Of a stretch of DNA of 64,000 bases, positions 1 through 9,459 are shown piece by piece. The notes under the pieces are model-generated. The model ran no database searches, had not been told where the DNA came from, and worked only from the letters and a program-made list of their open reading frames with translations. The translations under genes were made by a program, and so were the position numbers. Origin of the DNA: CAZYQW01 sp964649825 (lineage in GTDB: Bacteria > Planctomycetota > B15-G4 > JADJEK01); contig CAZYQW010000136.1 of NCBI GenBank assembly GCA_964649825.1, positions 1-64,000 on the forward strand. Reading direction: 5' to 3'. The stretch's first letter is position 1. The number at the start of each line of letters is the position of its first letter.

Positions 1-134
1 AAGCGAGGCGAGGTCATCGCGACCGAGATCGAGGCGCAGGACCGCAGGCGTACTGCCTGTACGTCGAGGATCCTGCAACGAAGAGATCGGTCGCGAGGGC
101 CCGCCGCAGCCGGAATGACTTTCACCACGGGCGG

Positions 135-2981
135 CTAGGGCCGAGCGCTCTCGACGATCCGCTTGAACTCGGCGGTGTCGCGGATCGCATCGACGTCGGT
201 GGCCTGGAAGAGGTTCTCGACGTCGTCGAACCCGGAGGCGAACGCGATGGACAGGAGCTCGGCGGCGCGCGCGCGGAGCTCGGCGGCGCGGGCGGGATCG
301 GGGACCACCGCGCTCGCGCGGGCGACGATGCCCGCGGCGATGCGATGGTCGAATCCCGGATCCGTGGAGTTTTGCGTCATTCGTTCGGCGTCCATGGCCG
401 CGGCTTCTCCGTCGCCCCCGCCGAGCGCGACGAGGGCGCGCATCCAGCGGGCCTTGAACGCGAAGTCGATCCACGTCGGCTCGGTCGGCACGGCCTCGAG
501 CGCCCGGTCGATCGAGTCGATCGCCTCGTCGAGCAAGGCGTGCGCCTCGGCCGGGTCGTCGTCGCGCGTCCATTCGGCGAGGTTGCCGAGCGAAGCGCCG
601 AGCCGCGCCCACAACGCCGGCTGGGCGGGAGAATCGGCGATCAATCCGCGCATGACGGCCACGGACTCGTCCAGCAGGTCGAGCGCCTCGGCGCGCCTTC
701 CATCCTGCGGCGCGAGGACGTTCGCGTAATTGCTCAGCGTGCCGGCAAGATGCGAACGAATCGTCAAGATGAACGGATGCCGCTCCCGCAACGCCCGGAG
801 GGAGCGAATCGAATCGGTGAACCAGGCCTCCGATTCCTCGACTTCTCCCGCCGCCGCGAGCCATGCCCCCAGGTGGTTTCGAATGACCGCCGCGCCGGTC
901 AAGAGGATCCGATCGGCGTCGGGGTGGCCCTCGAGACGGCTCGCCTCCTCGGAGGCTCGGCGAACGAGATCCAGCGCTCCGGCGAGCTGGCCGCCCCCCT
1001 GGAGACGCACGGCGAAGTTGTTGGCGGCGGTGATGACCGCCCGCACGGCGGGAAGCTCGGCGTCCGTCCCACGCACGCGATCGAGCCAGTCCATTGCCTG
1101 GTCGTTGGTCTCTCGGAAGCTGGCGATCGCTTCCTCGTCACGCTGCAATTGCAACAGGAGCTGGCTCCGAACCATCAGCGCTTCGTGAAGGTCGCCGAGC
1201 GCGATCGAATCGTTCGGCATGTGCTCGGCGTTGCGACGGCGCAACGCGAGCGAACGATCGATGTCTCCCAACGCATCATCGAGCCGACCCACCTGCGCGA
1301 GCGCACCCGAGCGCGCGCGTAGAGCGTCCGCGTAGATCTCGATGGTCGGAGGGTCGTCGGTGCCGGGCTGGTACAACTCTTCGGCGAGTTCCACCGCCAG
1401 TTGCGCCGCCGCCATGCTCTCGTCCGACCGGCCGAGCTCGCCGGCAAGGGTGGCGACGCGGCGCGCCGCGCGGGCCGCCTCGGCACGAAGGACCGGATCG
1501 TCACCGCGCTCGGAGACGAACTCGGAGTAGTACTTCAGCGCGGTCTCGAGCAGCCGGTGACGGATCGGTTCCATGTGCGGCATCTCGCGCAGATCGTCCT
1601 CGGCCATTTCGGTGAGCACGCGATCGACGATCTCGCGGGCCCGCTGGAAGTTCACTTCCGCGCGATCCCGTTGGCGGCGCGTCTCTTCGAGCGCGGCGAG
1701 GATGGCGGCGTTCGCCGCGCGCTGGCGGTGGAGCTCGATGAGCGGGCCGCCGATCACCACGAGCGCGGTCATCGCCAGGCCGACGGTCGCCGCCGGATGA
1801 CGCTGCGTCCAACGCCGCGCGCGCAGCAGCGAACCGGGCCGGCGGGCCCTCACCGGAAGGAGCTCGAGCAGCCGCCCCAGGTCCCCCGCGAAATCCGCGG
1901 CGGACGGGTAGCGCCGCGTGCGGTCTCGGTCCATCGCCACGAAGCAGACCGTCTCCACGTCGCGGGGAACGGCGCCGTTCAGCCGGCGCGGCGCATCGAC
2001 GACTCCGTCGAGGATCTTCTCGCGCATCTCCTCCACCCCGGTCGCGTCGTACGGGTGGCGGAGCGTCAGCAGCTCATAGAGCACGACGCCGAGCGAATAG
2101 ACGTCGGAGCGCGCGTCGAGGCCCTCGGTCTCGCCGCGGACCTGCTCCGGCGACATGAACGCCAGGCTGCCGAGGGCGGTCCCGGTCTGCGTGATCCGCG
2201 GAGCGCCTTCGGCCGCCGCGATGCCGAAGTCGAGGAGCACGACCTTCCCTTCGGGCGTGATCATGACGTTGCTCGGCTTGATGTCGCGATGCAGCACGCC
2301 GCGCTCGTGCGCGTGGTGGAGCCCTTCGGCCACGAGCTGGACGATGCGCAGCACGGCCTGCACGTACGACCCACCGAAGAGCAGGAGCGACGCGGCGGAC
2401 GTCTCGCCCTCGCGCCCGCACAAGCTCTTCACCTCGTCGCGCAGGTCGGCTCCGGTGAGGTCGCTCACCTCGCGCGAGGACAACCCGTCGATCACCGCCT
2501 GCAGCGTCACCCCGGGTACGTGCTCCATCGCCAGGTACGGGAGCCCGCCCTCCTCGCCGAACGCGAACACCGGCACGATCCCGGAGTGCTGGAGGCGCGC
2601 GACCGCGTCCACCTCGCGGCGGAAACGATCCCGCGCGCCGGGGAAGAAGAGCATCTCGGGGTGGACGATCTTCAAGGCGACCAGCCGCTTCAGCGAGATC
2701 TGCTCGGCCAGGAAGACGATTCCCATCCCACCGGCGCCGATGCGGCGCACGACCCGGAAGTCGCCGAGTCGGTCGGGGATCCCTGACGTGGTCTCGGGGA
2801 CCCGCAGGAGGCCGAACCCGGCGATTCGCGCCACGCGTTCGCGCAGCGCGCCGGCGTGCTCGGGGTGCCGGCGGCAGAGGTCCTCGATCGCGGTCGGCCC
2901 TTCCGCCTCGAGACGCTCGAGGGCCTCGGCGACGAGATCGAGGAACGCTTGCGAGGGGGCGGGATCGAGACGATCGGACAC
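135..2981 (-). CDS. Ser/Thr protein kinase, PknB-like, membrane-anchored with TPR-like C-terminal half
   Basis: The protein has 948 residues from a GTG start. Its kinase domain spans about residues 73-375: glycine loop GAGGMG at 82-87, ATP-binding Lys104 in VALKIV, catalytic HRDIKPSN at 231-238 and DFG at 251-253. Residues 165-200 form an insert between the N and C lobes. A single hydrophobic segment at about 397-415 would anchor it in the membrane, leaving a helical, TPR-like C-terminal half on the other side. All catalytic residues are present, so it should phosphorylate Ser/Thr on unknown targets. It is divergently transcribed from the ECF sigma gene at 3090, about 108 bp away. Such sigma-kinase neighbours are recurrent in Planctomycetota, which suggests the kinase controls that sigma factor (inference). 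Confidence 0.93.
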   Translation of the reverse strand: MSDRLDPAPSQAFLDLVAEALERLEAEGPTAIEDLCRRHPEHAGALRERVARIAGFGLLRVPETTSGIPDRLGDFRVVRRIGAGGMGIVFLAEQISLKRLVALKIVHPEMLFFPGARDRFRREVDAVARLQHSGIVPVFAFGEEGGLPYLAMEHVPGVTLQAVIDGLSSREVSDLTGADLRDEVKSLCGREGETSAASLLLFGGSYVQAVLRIVQLVAEGLHHAHERGVLHRDIKPSNVMITPEGKVVLLDFGIAAAEGAPRITQTGTALGSLAFMSPEQVRGETEGLDARSDVYSLGVVLYELLTLRHPYDATGVEEMREKILDGVVDAPRRLNGAVPRDVETVCFVAMDRDRTRRYPSAADFAGDLGRLLELLPVRARRPGSLLRARRWTQRHPAATVGLAMTALVVIGGPLIELHRQRAANAAILAALEETRRQRDRAEVNFQRAREIVDRVLTEMAEDDLREMPHMEPIRHRLLETALKYYSEFVSERGDDPVLRAEAARAARRVATLAGELGRSDESMAAAQLAVELAEELYQPGTDDPPTIEIYADALRARSGALAQVGRLDDALGDIDRSLALRRRNAEHMPNDSIALGDLHEALMVRSQLLLQLQRDEEAIASFRETNDQAMDWLDRVRGTDAELPAVRAVITAANNFAVRLQGGGQLAGALDLVRRASEEASRLEGHPDADRILLTGAAVIRNHLGAWLAAAGEVEESEAWFTDSIRSLRALRERHPFILTIRSHLAGTLSNYANVLAPQDGRRAEALDLLDESVAVMRGLIADSPAQPALWARLGASLGNLAEWTRDDDPAEAHALLDEAIDSIDRALEAVPTEPTWIDFAFKARWMRALVALGGGDGEAAAMDAERMTQNSTDPGFDHRIAAGIVARASAVVPDPARAAELRARAAELLSIAFASGFDDVENLFQATDVDAIRDTAEFKRIVESARP

Positions 2982-3089
2982 GGGTGGATTCCGGATGCAG
3001 GTCGAAACGGCGGGCCGCGGGCCTCTTCGAAACGACGCGGGGCACGAGTTAGACTACCTCGACCGGCCCCAGGACGAGTGACCTATGAA

Positions 3090-3698
3090 ATGAGCGAGTC
3101 CGAGAGCGCAAGCCTGATCGACCGGGTCCGGGCCGGTGAGCGCACCGCGATGGAGGCGCTCCTGGATCGCCACCTCCCGGCGCTGCGCGCGTTCATCCGC
3201 CTGCGGGTCGGGCCGATGCTTCGAGCCAAGGAATCGGTGAGCGACCTCGTCCAGTCGGTCTGCCGCGAGGTGCTCGGCGACCTCGACCGCTTCCAGTACG
3301 GGACCGAGGCCGGGTTCAAGGCCTGGCTGTACTCGGCCGCCCTGCGCAAGGTCGCCGACCGCGCCGATCACTGGCAGGCCGGTCGGCGCGACGCGGCGCG
3401 CGAGGTGCCGATCGGCCCGCTCGGCAACGGCGCCCAGGCGAGCGACGCGGGACTGATCGACGTCTACCGCACGATCACGACGCCGAGCAAGATCGCGATG
3501 GCGGCCGAGGCAGCGCGCCGCATGGAGGAGGCGTTCGACCACCTCACGGCGGACCAGCGCGAGATCATCGTCCTCTCGCGCATCGCCGGCCTCTCTCACG
3601 CCGAGATCGCGCAGCGGATGGGGCGTAGCGAGCCCGCGACGAGGTCGCTCTTGTACCGCGCTTTGACCGAGCTCGGGGAGCGGCTCGGAACTCCCTGA
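3090..3698 (+). CDS. ECF-type RNA polymerase sigma factor (kinase-associated)
   Basis: The protein has 202 residues. The N-terminal half resembles sigma region 2 (VSDLVQSVCREVL, then FKAWLYSAALRKVADR). The C-terminal half has the region-4 helix-turn-helix pattern (LTADQREIIVLSRIAGLSHAEIA, followed by RSEPATRSLLYRAL). It should direct RNA polymerase to a small regulon. The ATG at 3090 was chosen because the protein then begins MSESESAS just before region 2. A GTG at 3078 is an alternative: an AGGA at 3071-3074 sits too close to it and rather far from 3090. The gene is divergent from the kinase at 2981 and convergent with the enzyme gene ending at 3777. Confidence 0.9.
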   Translation: MSESESASLIDRVRAGERTAMEALLDRHLPALRAFIRLRVGPMLRAKESVSDLVQSVCREVLGDLDRFQYGTEAGFKAWLYSAALRKVADRADHWQAGRRDAAREVPIGPLGNGAQASDAGLIDVYRTITTPSKIAMAAEAARRMEEAFDHLTADQREIIVLSRIAGLSHAEIAQRMGRSEPATRSLLYRALTELGERLGTP

Positions 3699-3710
3699 CC
3701 CGAACGAGAA

Positions 3711-3743
3711 CGGGGCCGGAAACGGCGCTGCGTTCCCGGCCCG
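3711..3743. terminator. Bidirectional hairpin between convergent genes
   Basis: An inverted repeat pairs 3711-3724 with 3731-3743 around a 6-base loop. It forms about 12 base pairs with one bulged G and one mismatch. It lies 12 bases after the sigma factor stop and 33 bases from the stop of the convergent gene, where a shared terminator would be expected. No T-run follows on either strand, so intrinsic termination would be atypical. Confidence 0.45.
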
Positions 3744-3776
3744 CGTGATCTTGACGAGTCCTCGGCCGGCGTCCTC

Positions 3777-5873
3777 TCAGAAGCCGAACGTCAGCGAGAG
3801 CCCCTTCGTCTGCGCGGTGTGGAACGCCCCCGACGCACCCGGATCGAAGAACACCACCTGGTGGTGAACGGTCGCGCCGCAGATGCTCGGGTCCGGCGGC
3901 AGCGCGCCGACGAGCTTCAGCGACCCGTTCGCCGGGACGGCCGGCAGGTTCAGCGTGATGATCGGGTTGACGAGCAACGTGCCGTTGTCGAACGGAACCG
4001 AGATCTTCTTCGTGCCGAGGAACAGGATCGGGAGGGCACCGGGCAGCGCGTTTCCGAGCTGGACCGTGAGGTTCCCGCCGAGGACCGGCAGACCCACGTT
4101 CGTGAACGTCGGCACGCCGTTCGTGCCCTTCTTGCCGGTGCCGTACGTCGTCGCCGACGCCGCGCACGCGTCCTTCCAGCTCTCGAGCGCGTCGTGCACC
4201 ACGTCACGGAGGAGCTCGGCCGACGCCTCGCTCAGCACGCTGTCCACCTGCGCCGAGTTGCTCGACTTGTGGATGAAGATGCCGCTCGCGTACTCGCGGG
4301 TCACGATGTTCCCGTTGACCAGGAACGGCAGACGGCACCAGTTCAGGTAGGAGCGGTACTCCTCGGTCGGGCCGAGGTACAAGTAGGATCCTCCCTTCCA
4401 CGCCATGTCGATCATGCTCGTGAACGCGTTCTTCGTGTTCGTGTTGATCCCGAGCGCCGCCGCCTCCTCATTGATCACGGTCGCGAACTTGCCGCTGGCG
4501 TACGAGAGCGGCTGATCGGACATCAACTGGTAGAACTTCTCGCGCTGAGCGCCCAGCCATCCGTTCGCGATCGTCTCGTGCAGCTTCGCACCCGAAGCCA
4601 GGGTCAGCTCGTTCTGCGGCGGCCCGCCGCAGCCCATGACGTGGTTGATCTTCGTGTTGGTGAGACCGAGCGCGACGGCGGTGTTGTTGATGTTCGCCTG
4701 GCCGAAGAAGTCGACCGCGGCGCGCGTGCGGTTGTTGTCGGAGTTCTCCATCATCTTCTTCAGCACGACCTCGAGCGTCTCGGTGATCGGCGAGGTGTAC
4801 TGCGGGCAGCTTCCGCTCGTTCCGGTGTAGACGGTGACGGGTTGCGAGAGGGACACGTTGCCGAGCGCGACCTGGCGCATGGCGTGAGCGTGGACGAGCG
4901 TCTTCAACGTGCTGGCCGGCTCGAAGTCGAACGAGCCTTGGAGATCCGCGAGGACCGAGCCGTTGATCCGCTTCAGGTAGAGGCCGTTCACGCCGTTGAT
5001 CGTGCGCAGGATGTCGCCGATGCGCGTCGTCAACTCGTTCGAGTTGTTGAGCATCACGACGTTGAAGCGAGCGAACCCGAGGACGGTGTAGCGCTCGATG
5101 TCGATCACTCGAGCACCGTTCTGCGCGACGAGGGTGTTCAGCGACGACTCGGTCACGCCGACGTACCACCACCAATGGAACGCCTCGTTGTTGCCCACGA
5201 GGATCGCGTTGTGCGAGCCGTCGGAGTTGCGATCGAGGTCGTACACGCGCAGGTTCTTGGTGTTGATCTCGTTCACGAGGAACGCCGTGTCGACGCCGAG
5301 CCACCAGTACCACGCCTTCGCGTCGGCCCCGGTGTTCTTGATCATCGCGGCCGCGTAGTACGTGTTGCCGCCGATCGTGTATCGCTCGATGTCGACGAGC
5401 CGCGCGTTGTTGCTCGCGGCCGCCTGCCCGATAAAGGTCGAGCTCACGTTGTAGTACCAGTACCACGTCTTCGCGTCGGCCCCGGTGTTCGAGATCATCA
5501 CCGCGGTGAACCTCGTCTGCCCGCCGACGTCGTACACCTCGAGGTCGATGAGGCGCGCGTTGTTGGACGAGAGGAACGAGCTCAACGCGGACCCGTCGAC
5601 GCCGACGAGCCACCACCATCCCTTGGCGTGGGCGCCGGAATTGGCGACCATCGCGACCGCGAACGAGTAGGGCGACGTGCTCTCGACCTCGATGTCGACG
5701 ATCCGGAACCCGCTGTTGACGAGCTGGTTCACTTGAGCCGAGGTTTGGCCGTAGTACCACACCCAGCCGGTGGGAGTGTCGTTCGATCGATCGTCCTGGG
5801 CGGATGCCGACAGGACGGGACAAAGCACGGCGGCGCCGGCGAGCAGGATTCGCTGGATTCGGACGGAAAACAT
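3777..5873 (-). CDS. Secreted polyglycine-hydrolase-like / class A beta-lactamase-fold serine hydrolase
   Basis: The protein has 698 residues with a signal peptide (residues 1-26, ending SASAQ). Residues 30-285 hold about five ~48-residue aromatic-rich repeats with recurring NNAR(L/V) and GADAK(T/A)WYW motifs, matching the bacterial tandem repeat domain described in polyglycine hydrolases. A serine hydrolase domain follows with a SxxK pair (S321-T-L-K324) and S378-D-N380, the motif layout of penicillin-recognising and class A beta-lactamase folds. The last ~120 residues are the module shared with four other exported proteins here. The start has AAGGAG 8 bases upstream. It probably cleaves a peptide or peptidoglycan-related substrate outside the cell; the substrate is unknown. 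HKSSN near residue 490 could replace the usual KTG triad. Confidence 0.85.
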   Translation of the reverse strand: MFSVRIQRILLAGAAVLCPVLSASAQDDRSNDTPTGWVWYYGQTSAQVNQLVNSGFRIVDIEVESTSPYSFAVAMVANSGAHAKGWWWLVGVDGSALSSFLSSNNARLIDLEVYDVGGQTRFTAVMISNTGADAKTWYWYYNVSSTFIGQAAASNNARLVDIERYTIGGNTYYAAAMIKNTGADAKAWYWWLGVDTAFLVNEINTKNLRVYDLDRNSDGSHNAILVGNNEAFHWWWYVGVTESSLNTLVAQNGARVIDIERYTVLGFARFNVVMLNNSNELTTRIGDILRTINGVNGLYLKRINGSVLADLQGSFDFEPASTLKTLVHAHAMRQVALGNVSLSQPVTVYTGTSGSCPQYTSPITETLEVVLKKMMENSDNNRTRAAVDFFGQANINNTAVALGLTNTKINHVMGCGGPPQNELTLASGAKLHETIANGWLGAQREKFYQLMSDQPLSYASGKFATVINEEAAALGINTNTKNAFTSMIDMAWKGGSYLYLGPTEEYRSYLNWCRLPFLVNGNIVTREYASGIFIHKSSNSAQVDSVLSEASAELLRDVVHDALESWKDACAASATTYGTGKKGTNGVPTFTNVGLPVLGGNLTVQLGNALPGALPILFLGTKKISVPFDNGTLLVNPIITLNLPAVPANGSLKLVGALPPDPSICGATVHHQVVFFDPGASGAFHTAQTKGLSLTFGF

Positions 5874-6115
5874 GGGCTCGACTCCTTCGGAGCAGTTTGG
5901 TTCCTGTCGCCCTCACCGCACCCGAGGCGCAGCGCGCGACGGACCCGAATCGGGGGCACACGGCCCGCGTGACGGCGAACTTGCCGTTCGCGTCGATTTT
6001 TCTTCGGGCCCCCCGTTCGGGATCGGCGCCCGTCCGTCGCCTGACGCGACCGATCCGACCCCCCGATACTCGCCCCACGGCACTCCGGGTGTCCGACCCG
6101 GAAGCGACCGCGCGA

Positions 6116-8668
6116 TCAGCGGATCTCGAACCGCACGCTTGCCCCCGACCCCGGGTCGGCCGCGACGTGACGGACGTCGTCGCCCTCGACCGGGCGGTGC
6201 AGGATCACCGTGTAGTCGCCCGACGGGACCGTCGCCTCGACCACCGTGAACGGGGTCGAACGGCGGCGCTCGAGGACCAGCCGGCCGGCGCCGTCCCGCA
6301 CCTCGAGCCACCACGCCGCGGAGTTCGCACGCGGCTCCCCGGTCGGCTCGAACGGCTCGGTCGCCCCGGTCGACGGCAGCCGCGCCGAGACCACGGAGGC
6401 CCTCAGGCGCACGGCCGGTTCGAACGTCGCATCCACGACGACCTCGCCCGCGCCGGACGGCACGGACCAGACTGGCTCCGCTCGCGGGACGAGACTCGTG
6501 GAGAGGAGGCGATCGATCCCGGATGGAACGGAGAGATACGGCCGGTAGTCGCCCGGACCGAACCCGCTGGAGCCGAAGCGGCCGTCCTTGCCAACCGGGA
6601 CGCGGGCGAGCTCCGCGCCGCGCGTGTCGACTACGACCAGCTCCGCCTCCTCGAGCGACACGTGCGGCGGAACGCGGACGCGACCGCGGATCGTCGCCCC
6701 GCGCTCGAGACGAAGCCGGAACAGGTCGTGGAGCGGCGTCGCGCCGACCTCGAGCGTCTCGTAACGAATGGTCCGGTATCCCGGCGCGCTCACGACGACG
6801 TCCCACGAACCGGCGGGAACCTGGTGGAGGTGGAACGCGCCGAGTCGCGGGCGGTAGGCGCCGTACGTGCTCCCTCCGTTCTCGAGCCGCACCGCGAAGT
6901 CCTCGACCGGAGAGCCCGTCGCCGCGTCGACCACCGTCCCCTCTACGTCGACCGCCGCTCGTGCGCCTCCATCCTCGTCGAGCCGGAACGTCACTCCGAT
7001 CGTCCCGGCGGCGACACCGGCGAGCGTCCCGCGCAACGTGCTGGTCCTCATTCCTCCCGGCCACGCCGGCGGCTCGGTCTCGCGAACTCCCAACCGACAG
7101 CGTCCGTCGGGGACGCCGCGAACCACGAACGACCCGTCGGACCGCGTCGTCGCCGACGCGAAGGTCCACTCGTTCGGCCGCCCCGCCGTCCAGTCCACCC
7201 CGTGCCCGAACGCCCGCTCGACGGGCGCGTCGGCATCGGCCGCGAACACGTCGACGCCGATCGCGGGCGAGCCGTCCGCGCGCAGGACGCGGCCCGAGAT
7301 GATCCGCTCCGGTTCGAGGACGACGTGGAGCTCGACCGAGTCGTCCGGTGCCGGCGCCAGATCGCCCGTGCTCGCCACCGCGAACCGGTGCGCCTCGATC
7401 CGCAGCCGGACGGGAACGTCCTCGACCACGACGCGCAGGCGTCCGTCTTCCCCGGTGCGCCGGTGCCGGACGTTCGCGACGCCCACGTTCCGCACGAACG
7501 CGCCGCGGATGGGATCGCCGGCGGCATCGGTGACGAACAGATCGATCGCGGCGGGCTTGCGGGGCCGCGCCGCCGCGAGCGTGGCCGTCGAGCACGGCGG
7601 CGGAGGTGGCACCTGCGGCTCGATCGGTCCGCCGCCCGGACGGCAGCGAACGTCGAGCTCGATCACCTCGCCCTCGCCGCGCCACGGCACGTCGCGCTCG
7701 GTCGGCACGTGCCCGATCGCGGGATGCGCCTCGAGCGCACCGACCTCGATCCGGCTCGAGGAGTGATGGCCGCGCGCCGGCAGGGGACCGAGCTCGAACG
7801 ATCCGTCGGCCGCCGCGGTCGCCTCGCGGAGCACGCCGCGACCGAACGGATTCATCAGGTACATCCCGTTCGGACGCCGGTACGAGCCCCACCCTTGTCG
7901 CGATCGAACGAGCACGCGCGCGCCCGGGAGGGCGTGGCCTGCCTCGCGATCGACGACGCGGCCGCGGACGGTGACGCCTCGATTCACCACGAGGTCGAGG
8001 GCCGGCGCCTCGCTCGGGCGGCGCGCGAGCTCGTCGGGTTCGACGAACAGCGGCGCGAAGCCGACCGCGTCGACCTCGACGAACCACCGATCGATGAAAC
8101 CGCCCGCCGCCGCCGCGTCGAGCGACGGCAGGCCGCGGACCGCGAACCGTCCGGCTTCGTCGCTCGTGGCCTCGCGAACCACGCAATGCGCGTCGAGCAA
8201 CGACAGCCAGCGAACGCGCGCGCCCTCCACCGGCGCCCCTCGCCCGTCGGTGACCCGGCCGGAGAACGTGCGCGGTGGACCGAGAGTCACGAGCACGTCG
8301 TCGCCGGGCGCCACGGATCGAACGAGCGCCGGCGAGTACCCCGCCGCCTCGACGTACACCATCGCCCGCGGCCCGGTCGACGGCAGAGGGAGCGCGAACG
8401 AGCCGCCGGCGCCGGTCGTGGCGACCGCCTCCGCATCCTCGATCCTCTGCGCCTCGGCGACGTCATCGGCGTACGCCACGACCCGGGCCGCCTCGATCGG
8501 CCCGCCGGCTGCGTCCCGCACGAAGCCGGAGATCGACCCGGTCGACCAGACGACCGGCGCGTCGGCCGGCCGGCGGGCGCCGGTCACCAGGGACGGGTCG
8601 CGAATGCAGCCGGCGAGCGCGGCGGCGAGCAGCGGCAGGACGGGGCTCGGGACGACTCTCGTGTTCAT
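6116..8668 (-). CDS. Large lipoprotein with repeated carboxypeptidase-regulatory-like domains
   Basis: The protein has 850 residues. It begins with a lipoprotein signal (hydrophobic run, then LAAALAGC with the acylated Cys at residue 21). The rest is a chain of beta-sandwich repeats with the recurring pattern (I/V)xGRVxDxxGxPxxGAxVx, typical of carboxypeptidase regulatory-like domains. Examples are FSGRVTDGRGAPVEGARV and VRGRVVDREAGHALPGARV. At least six copies are visible. No catalytic domain is seen, so a cell-surface structural or binding role is likely. The ATG is preceded by AAGGA 6 bases upstream. It stands alone between an enzyme gene and a 288-base gap. Confidence 0.85.
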   Translation of the reverse strand: MNTRVVPSPVLPLLAAALAGCIRDPSLVTGARRPADAPVVWSTGSISGFVRDAAGGPIEAARVVAYADDVAEAQRIEDAEAVATTGAGGSFALPLPSTGPRAMVYVEAAGYSPALVRSVAPGDDVLVTLGPPRTFSGRVTDGRGAPVEGARVRWLSLLDAHCVVREATSDEAGRFAVRGLPSLDAAAAGGFIDRWFVEVDAVGFAPLFVEPDELARRPSEAPALDLVVNRGVTVRGRVVDREAGHALPGARVLVRSRQGWGSYRRPNGMYLMNPFGRGVLREATAAADGSFELGPLPARGHHSSSRIEVGALEAHPAIGHVPTERDVPWRGEGEVIELDVRCRPGGGPIEPQVPPPPPCSTATLAAARPRKPAAIDLFVTDAAGDPIRGAFVRNVGVANVRHRRTGEDGRLRVVVEDVPVRLRIEAHRFAVASTGDLAPAPDDSVELHVVLEPERIISGRVLRADGSPAIGVDVFAADADAPVERAFGHGVDWTAGRPNEWTFASATTRSDGSFVVRGVPDGRCRLGVRETEPPAWPGGMRTSTLRGTLAGVAAGTIGVTFRLDEDGGARAAVDVEGTVVDAATGSPVEDFAVRLENGGSTYGAYRPRLGAFHLHQVPAGSWDVVVSAPGYRTIRYETLEVGATPLHDLFRLRLERGATIRGRVRVPPHVSLEEAELVVVDTRGAELARVPVGKDGRFGSSGFGPGDYRPYLSVPSGIDRLLSTSLVPRAEPVWSVPSGAGEVVVDATFEPAVRLRASVVSARLPSTGATEPFEPTGEPRANSAAWWLEVRDGAGRLVLERRRSTPFTVVEATVPSGDYTVILHRPVEGDDVRHVAADPGSGASVRFEIR

Positions 8669-8801
8669 GGGTCTTCCTTATAAGCGTTGCGACGACCTCA
8701 TGAGCAACAGGACGACCTCGGAGCGGGTCGCCGGCTCGCCGCGAAGACCGATGGGCGCCCGTCTCGTTCCCGAATACAAAGGACTCGGCGGGCGTCGCCC
8801 G

Positions 8802-8837
8802 AATCGATCGGATGAATCGGATCGGTCGGATCGCTCG
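8802..8837. repeat. Short 9-bp direct-repeat run
   Basis: Four imperfect 9-base units run head to tail (aatcgatcg, gatgaatcg, gatcggtcg, gatcgctcg). They lie in the 288-base gap between the start of the lipoprotein gene (8668) and the kinase remnant (8957). The run may be simple slippage. No coding function is evident. Confidence 0.5.
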
Positions 8838-8956
8838 GACGCCGGCCGAACGGCTCCTTGTGCGGTCGAGGGGACCGGTCGATAATGGGCCGCATGCCGA
8901 CGCCGTCCGACTCCACCTCTCCGCCGAGCCGCGCCGCCATGGACGGATGGTGACCG

Positions 8957-9448
8957 TTGACGGGAGCCTCCGACCCGGATCGCCCCGACGTCGACCGCTT
9001 CCGTGAGGTCCGACGCATCTCGGAACGCGCCTTCGAGCTCACGTCGAGCGAACGCGATCGCTTCGTGGCCGACGCGTGCGCGGAAGACACGTTGCTGCTG
9101 CAAGTCCGCGCGTGCCGCGCCGTCGAGCTCCACCCTCTGACTCAAACCGAGCCCACGGACTCGATGATCCGCGCCCAAGAAGCTTCCGGGCATCGGCTCG
9201 ACGACGTGTGCGACCGCGACGGCTCGCGTCGCGCCTTCGAGGCGCTGCGCCACCTGGACCGCGACGAAAACGCCGAGCGCGAGCTCCTGCTTGCGCACGA
9301 AGCCAACCAGGCGGACGAACGAGATGACCACAACGCGATCTGGCCGATCGTCGAGCTCACCCGGCTCTATCGCGATCAGCACCGCCGCGAGGAGTTCGAT
9401 CAGTGGAACGCGCTCCTCCGCGATCGCGCCCCCAAGCCGGGCCGGTAG
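8957..9448 (+). pseudogene. Remnant of a Ser/Thr kinase-TPR gene (ends joined, middle lost)
   Basis: The open frame has 163 residues with a TTG as first possible start. Its first ~45 residues (VRRISERAFEL, then ERDRFVADAC) match the pre-kinase segment common in this kinase class. Its last ~40 residues (WPIVELTRLYRDQHRREEF) match the usual C-terminal TPR end, compare the C-terminus of the kinase ending at 12962. The whole kinase, membrane and TPR core is missing. It lies 11 bases before the ECF sigma gene at 9460, so it may be an older kinase partner reduced by internal deletion. It could still be expressed as a short protein. Confidence 0.5.
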
Positions 9449-9459
9449 CCAAGCGACTC

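Noticed and set aside
1..134. Possible end of a gene at the left edge
   Set aside because: The stretch is too short, with no recognisable protein in any frame; only a weak 5-bp stem near 43-60 is seen.
5804..8683. Very long plus-strand open frame opposite the lipoprotein gene
   Set aside because: It is Arg/Asp/Pro-rich antisense of a clear lipoprotein gene, has no domain pattern and arises from high GC.
8678..9382. Minus-strand open frame over the kinase remnant
   Set aside because: No ribosome binding site, signal or recognisable domain. The plus-strand frame has kinase-end similarity.
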